64,000 bases of DNA from the NCBI GenBank assembly GCA_022823365.1, contig JAJDXG010000014.1, positions 1-64,000 of the forward strand. The letters run 5' to 3'. A program made the position numbers and the translations under genes. The DNA comes from Gemmatimonadota bacterium (lineage in GTDB: Bacteria; Gemmatimonadota; Gemmatimonadetes; Longimicrobiales; Gaopeijiaceae). Positions 62,844 to 64,000 of the stretch are shown one piece after another. Positions within the stretch are counted from its first letter, which is position 1, and each line of letters starts with the position of its first letter. The notes under the pieces were generated by a model. It ran no database searches, was not told the DNA's origin, and saw only the letters and a program-made list of their open reading frames with translations.

Positions 62844-63188
62844 TCAGCCGATCGCGGGGGAGCCGTCCTCGCCCGTCCGGATCCGGTAGCACTCCGCGAG
62901 TTCCAGCACGAAGATCACACCGTCGCCGATGTTCCCCGTGCGCGCGCCCCTGATGATCGCGTCCCTGGTCCGTTCCAGGAAATTGTCGTTTACCGCGATC
63001 TCGAAGCGCACCTTCTTGCGGAGCCTCACCTCGAAATCCGCTCCCCGGTAGGTCTCCGTGAACCCTCCCTGCTGCCCGCAGCCGAGGGCGTTGGTCACCG
63101 ACATCCGGTTCACCTCCACCTCCGCCAGGGCGTCCTTCACGCTGTGCAGCCGGTCGGGCTGAACGTATGCAATCACGAGTTTCATCAT
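62844..63188 (-). CDS. glnK: PII-family nitrogen regulator
   Basis: This 114-aa PII protein reports nitrogen, energy and 2-oxoglutarate status to AmtB and other targets. KLVIAYVQPDRLHSVKDAL, VTNALGCGQQGG and the C-terminal GNIGDGVIFVLELAECYRIRTGE are typical. In the T-loop YRGADF replaces YRGAEY, so the Tyr-51 that is uridylylated in proteobacteria is Phe. It follows amtB by 24 bases; the usual order is glnK before amtB. Confidence 0.9.
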   Translation of the reverse strand: MMKLVIAYVQPDRLHSVKDALAEVEVNRMSVTNALGCGQQGGFTETYRGADFEVRLRKKVRFEIAVNDNFLERTRDAIIRGARTGNIGDGVIFVLELAECYRIRTGEDGSPAIG

Positions 63189-63212
63189 GCACTCCCGTGT
63201 GGTTTGGGTGGT

Positions 63213-64000
63213 CTAGCGAGCCGTGAAGATGGTGTAGTCCGGGTAGGCCTCCATGTTGTGCTCCGCGAGGTCCAGACCCCGCCGTTCCTCCTCCGGGCTC
63301 ACCCGGAGGCCGATGGTGCTCCTGAGAACGAGGAAGATGAGCGCCGCGGCCGGGAAGGCGATGGCCCCGCACGCCGCCACGCCCACCAGTTGGGTGAGTA
63401 GGCTGTGATCCGCGCTGAAGATCCCCACGGCGAGCGTCCCCCAGACGCCGCAGGTCAGGTGCACGGAGATCGCCCCGACGGGATCGTCGAGCTTCGCGCG
63501 GTCGAACGTCTCGACGGAGATGACGACGATCACCCCCGCGACGAGGCCGATGATGACCGCAGCCGTGACACTCACCACGTCCGCGCCGGCGGTCACCCCC
63601 ACGAGCCCGGCGAGCGCCCCGTTCAGGACCATCGAGGCGTCCGGGTGCCGGTGGACCACCCAGGTCGTCGCCATGGCTCCGACGATGCCGGCAGCAGCCG
63701 CGAGCGAGGTGGTGACGAGCACGTACGAGACCAGTCCCGGGTCGGCGCTCAGCACCGAACCTCCGTTGAAGCCGAACCACCCCAGCCAGAGGAGGAACAT
63801 CCCCATGACGGCGAGCGGGAGGTTATGGCCGAGGATCGGCCGGATCTCGCCGTTCACGTACTTGCCGAGCCTGGGACCGAGGAAGATCACGCCCGCGAGC
63901 GCCGCCCAGCCGCCCACGGAATGGACGATCGTCGAACCGGCGAAATCGTAGAACCCCAGCGCGTCCAGCCAGCCCCCGCCCCACTTCCACGACCCGACGA
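63213..64000 (-). CDS. amtB: Ammonium transporter (5' part outside window)
   Basis: The frame is open to the right edge, where it reads GFYDFAGSTIVHSVGGWAAL, the middle of an Amt/Rh channel. Further signatures are LGWFGFNGGS, VLNGALAGLVGVTAGAD and DDPVGAISVHLTCGVWG with the pore His. About 260 of roughly 420 residues are in the window; the C-terminus ends AYPDYTIFTAR. The channel is expected to be gated by the PII protein encoded just after it. Confidence 0.92.
   Translation of the reverse strand, partial: VGSWKWGGGWLDALGFYDFAGSTIVHSVGGWAALAGVIFLGPRLGKYVNGEIRPILGHNLPLAVMGMFLLWLGWFGFNGGSVLSADPGLVSYVLVTTSLAAAAGIVGAMATTWVVHRHPDASMVLNGALAGLVGVTAGADVVSVTAAVIIGLVAGVIVVISVETFDRAKLDDPVGAISVHLTCGVWGTLAVGIFSADHSLLTQLVGVAACGAIAFPAAALIFLVLRSTIGLRVSPEEERRGLDLAEHNMEAYPDYTIFTAR

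Noticed and set aside
1-64000. CRISPR arrays, tRNA and rRNA genes
   Set aside because: No regularly spaced repeats and no cloverleaf or rRNA sequence were noticed on reading either strand.

Overview
The window is 64 kb of GC-rich bacterial chromosome. Its gene content points to a Gemmatimonadota-type heterotroph: four secreted or lipid-anchored six-bladed beta-propeller proteins plus a broken fifth, secreted amidohydrolases, an S9 peptidase, DUF1080 lipoproteins and a form I aerobic CO dehydrogenase. The phylum is inferred from gene content only; the window has no rRNA or tRNA gene.

Left edge (1-2287): the 3' part of coxL with the form I active-site loop AYRCSFR. From 2.3 to 20.7 kb lies an accessory, defence-like region, parts of which (2365-6234) look less GC-rich than the rest. 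It holds an Mrr-type nuclease with a coiled-coil N-terminus; a minus-strand operon (small 83-aa ORF, SAP-domain nuclease, reverse transcriptase with an alpha-helical C-terminal extension); a divergent, translationally coupled pair of AAA ATPases; an unknown 216-aa protein facing a PDDEXK_4-type nuclease; a VapBC module; an Rpn-type nuclease; an orphan HigA-like antitoxin with the stub of its toxin; and a DUF1016 nuclease coupled to a small ankyrin protein, beside a broken DUF1016 copy. VapC fragments and a repeated hairpin also occur here. The reverse transcriptase operon and its divergent ATPase operon are the best candidates for an undescribed system.

From 20.7 to 46.3 kb metabolic and secreted-protein genes dominate: aldo/keto reductase, ATP-grasp protein, two tandem beta-propellers, a triple DUF4377 lipoprotein, an HNH endonuclease, a saccharopine-dehydrogenase-like reductase, two coupled amidohydrolase genes (the first split by an in-frame TAG), an S9 peptidase, an FAD oxidoreductase, a Tat-exported class V aminotransferase, a DUF4143 ATPase flanked by duplicated operator pairs, a dicarboxylate symporter and an M29-like protein. 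Toxin-antitoxin modules (FitAB-like, AbrB/Doc) and a decayed BrnTA-like pair are interspersed.

From 56.8 down to 46.3 kb eight minus-strand genes are spaced like one operon: Gfo/Idh/MocA oxidoreductase, a 1441-aa Ig/LRR/metzincin lipoprotein, a double DUF1080 lipoprotein, a HAD hydrolase, two alpha/beta hydrolases and a Phd/PIN toxin-antitoxin pair at the end. The right part carries a zinc-ribbon membrane protein, a Nat-type ABC exporter, an SDR, another propeller lipoprotein, and amtB-glnK running off the right edge.
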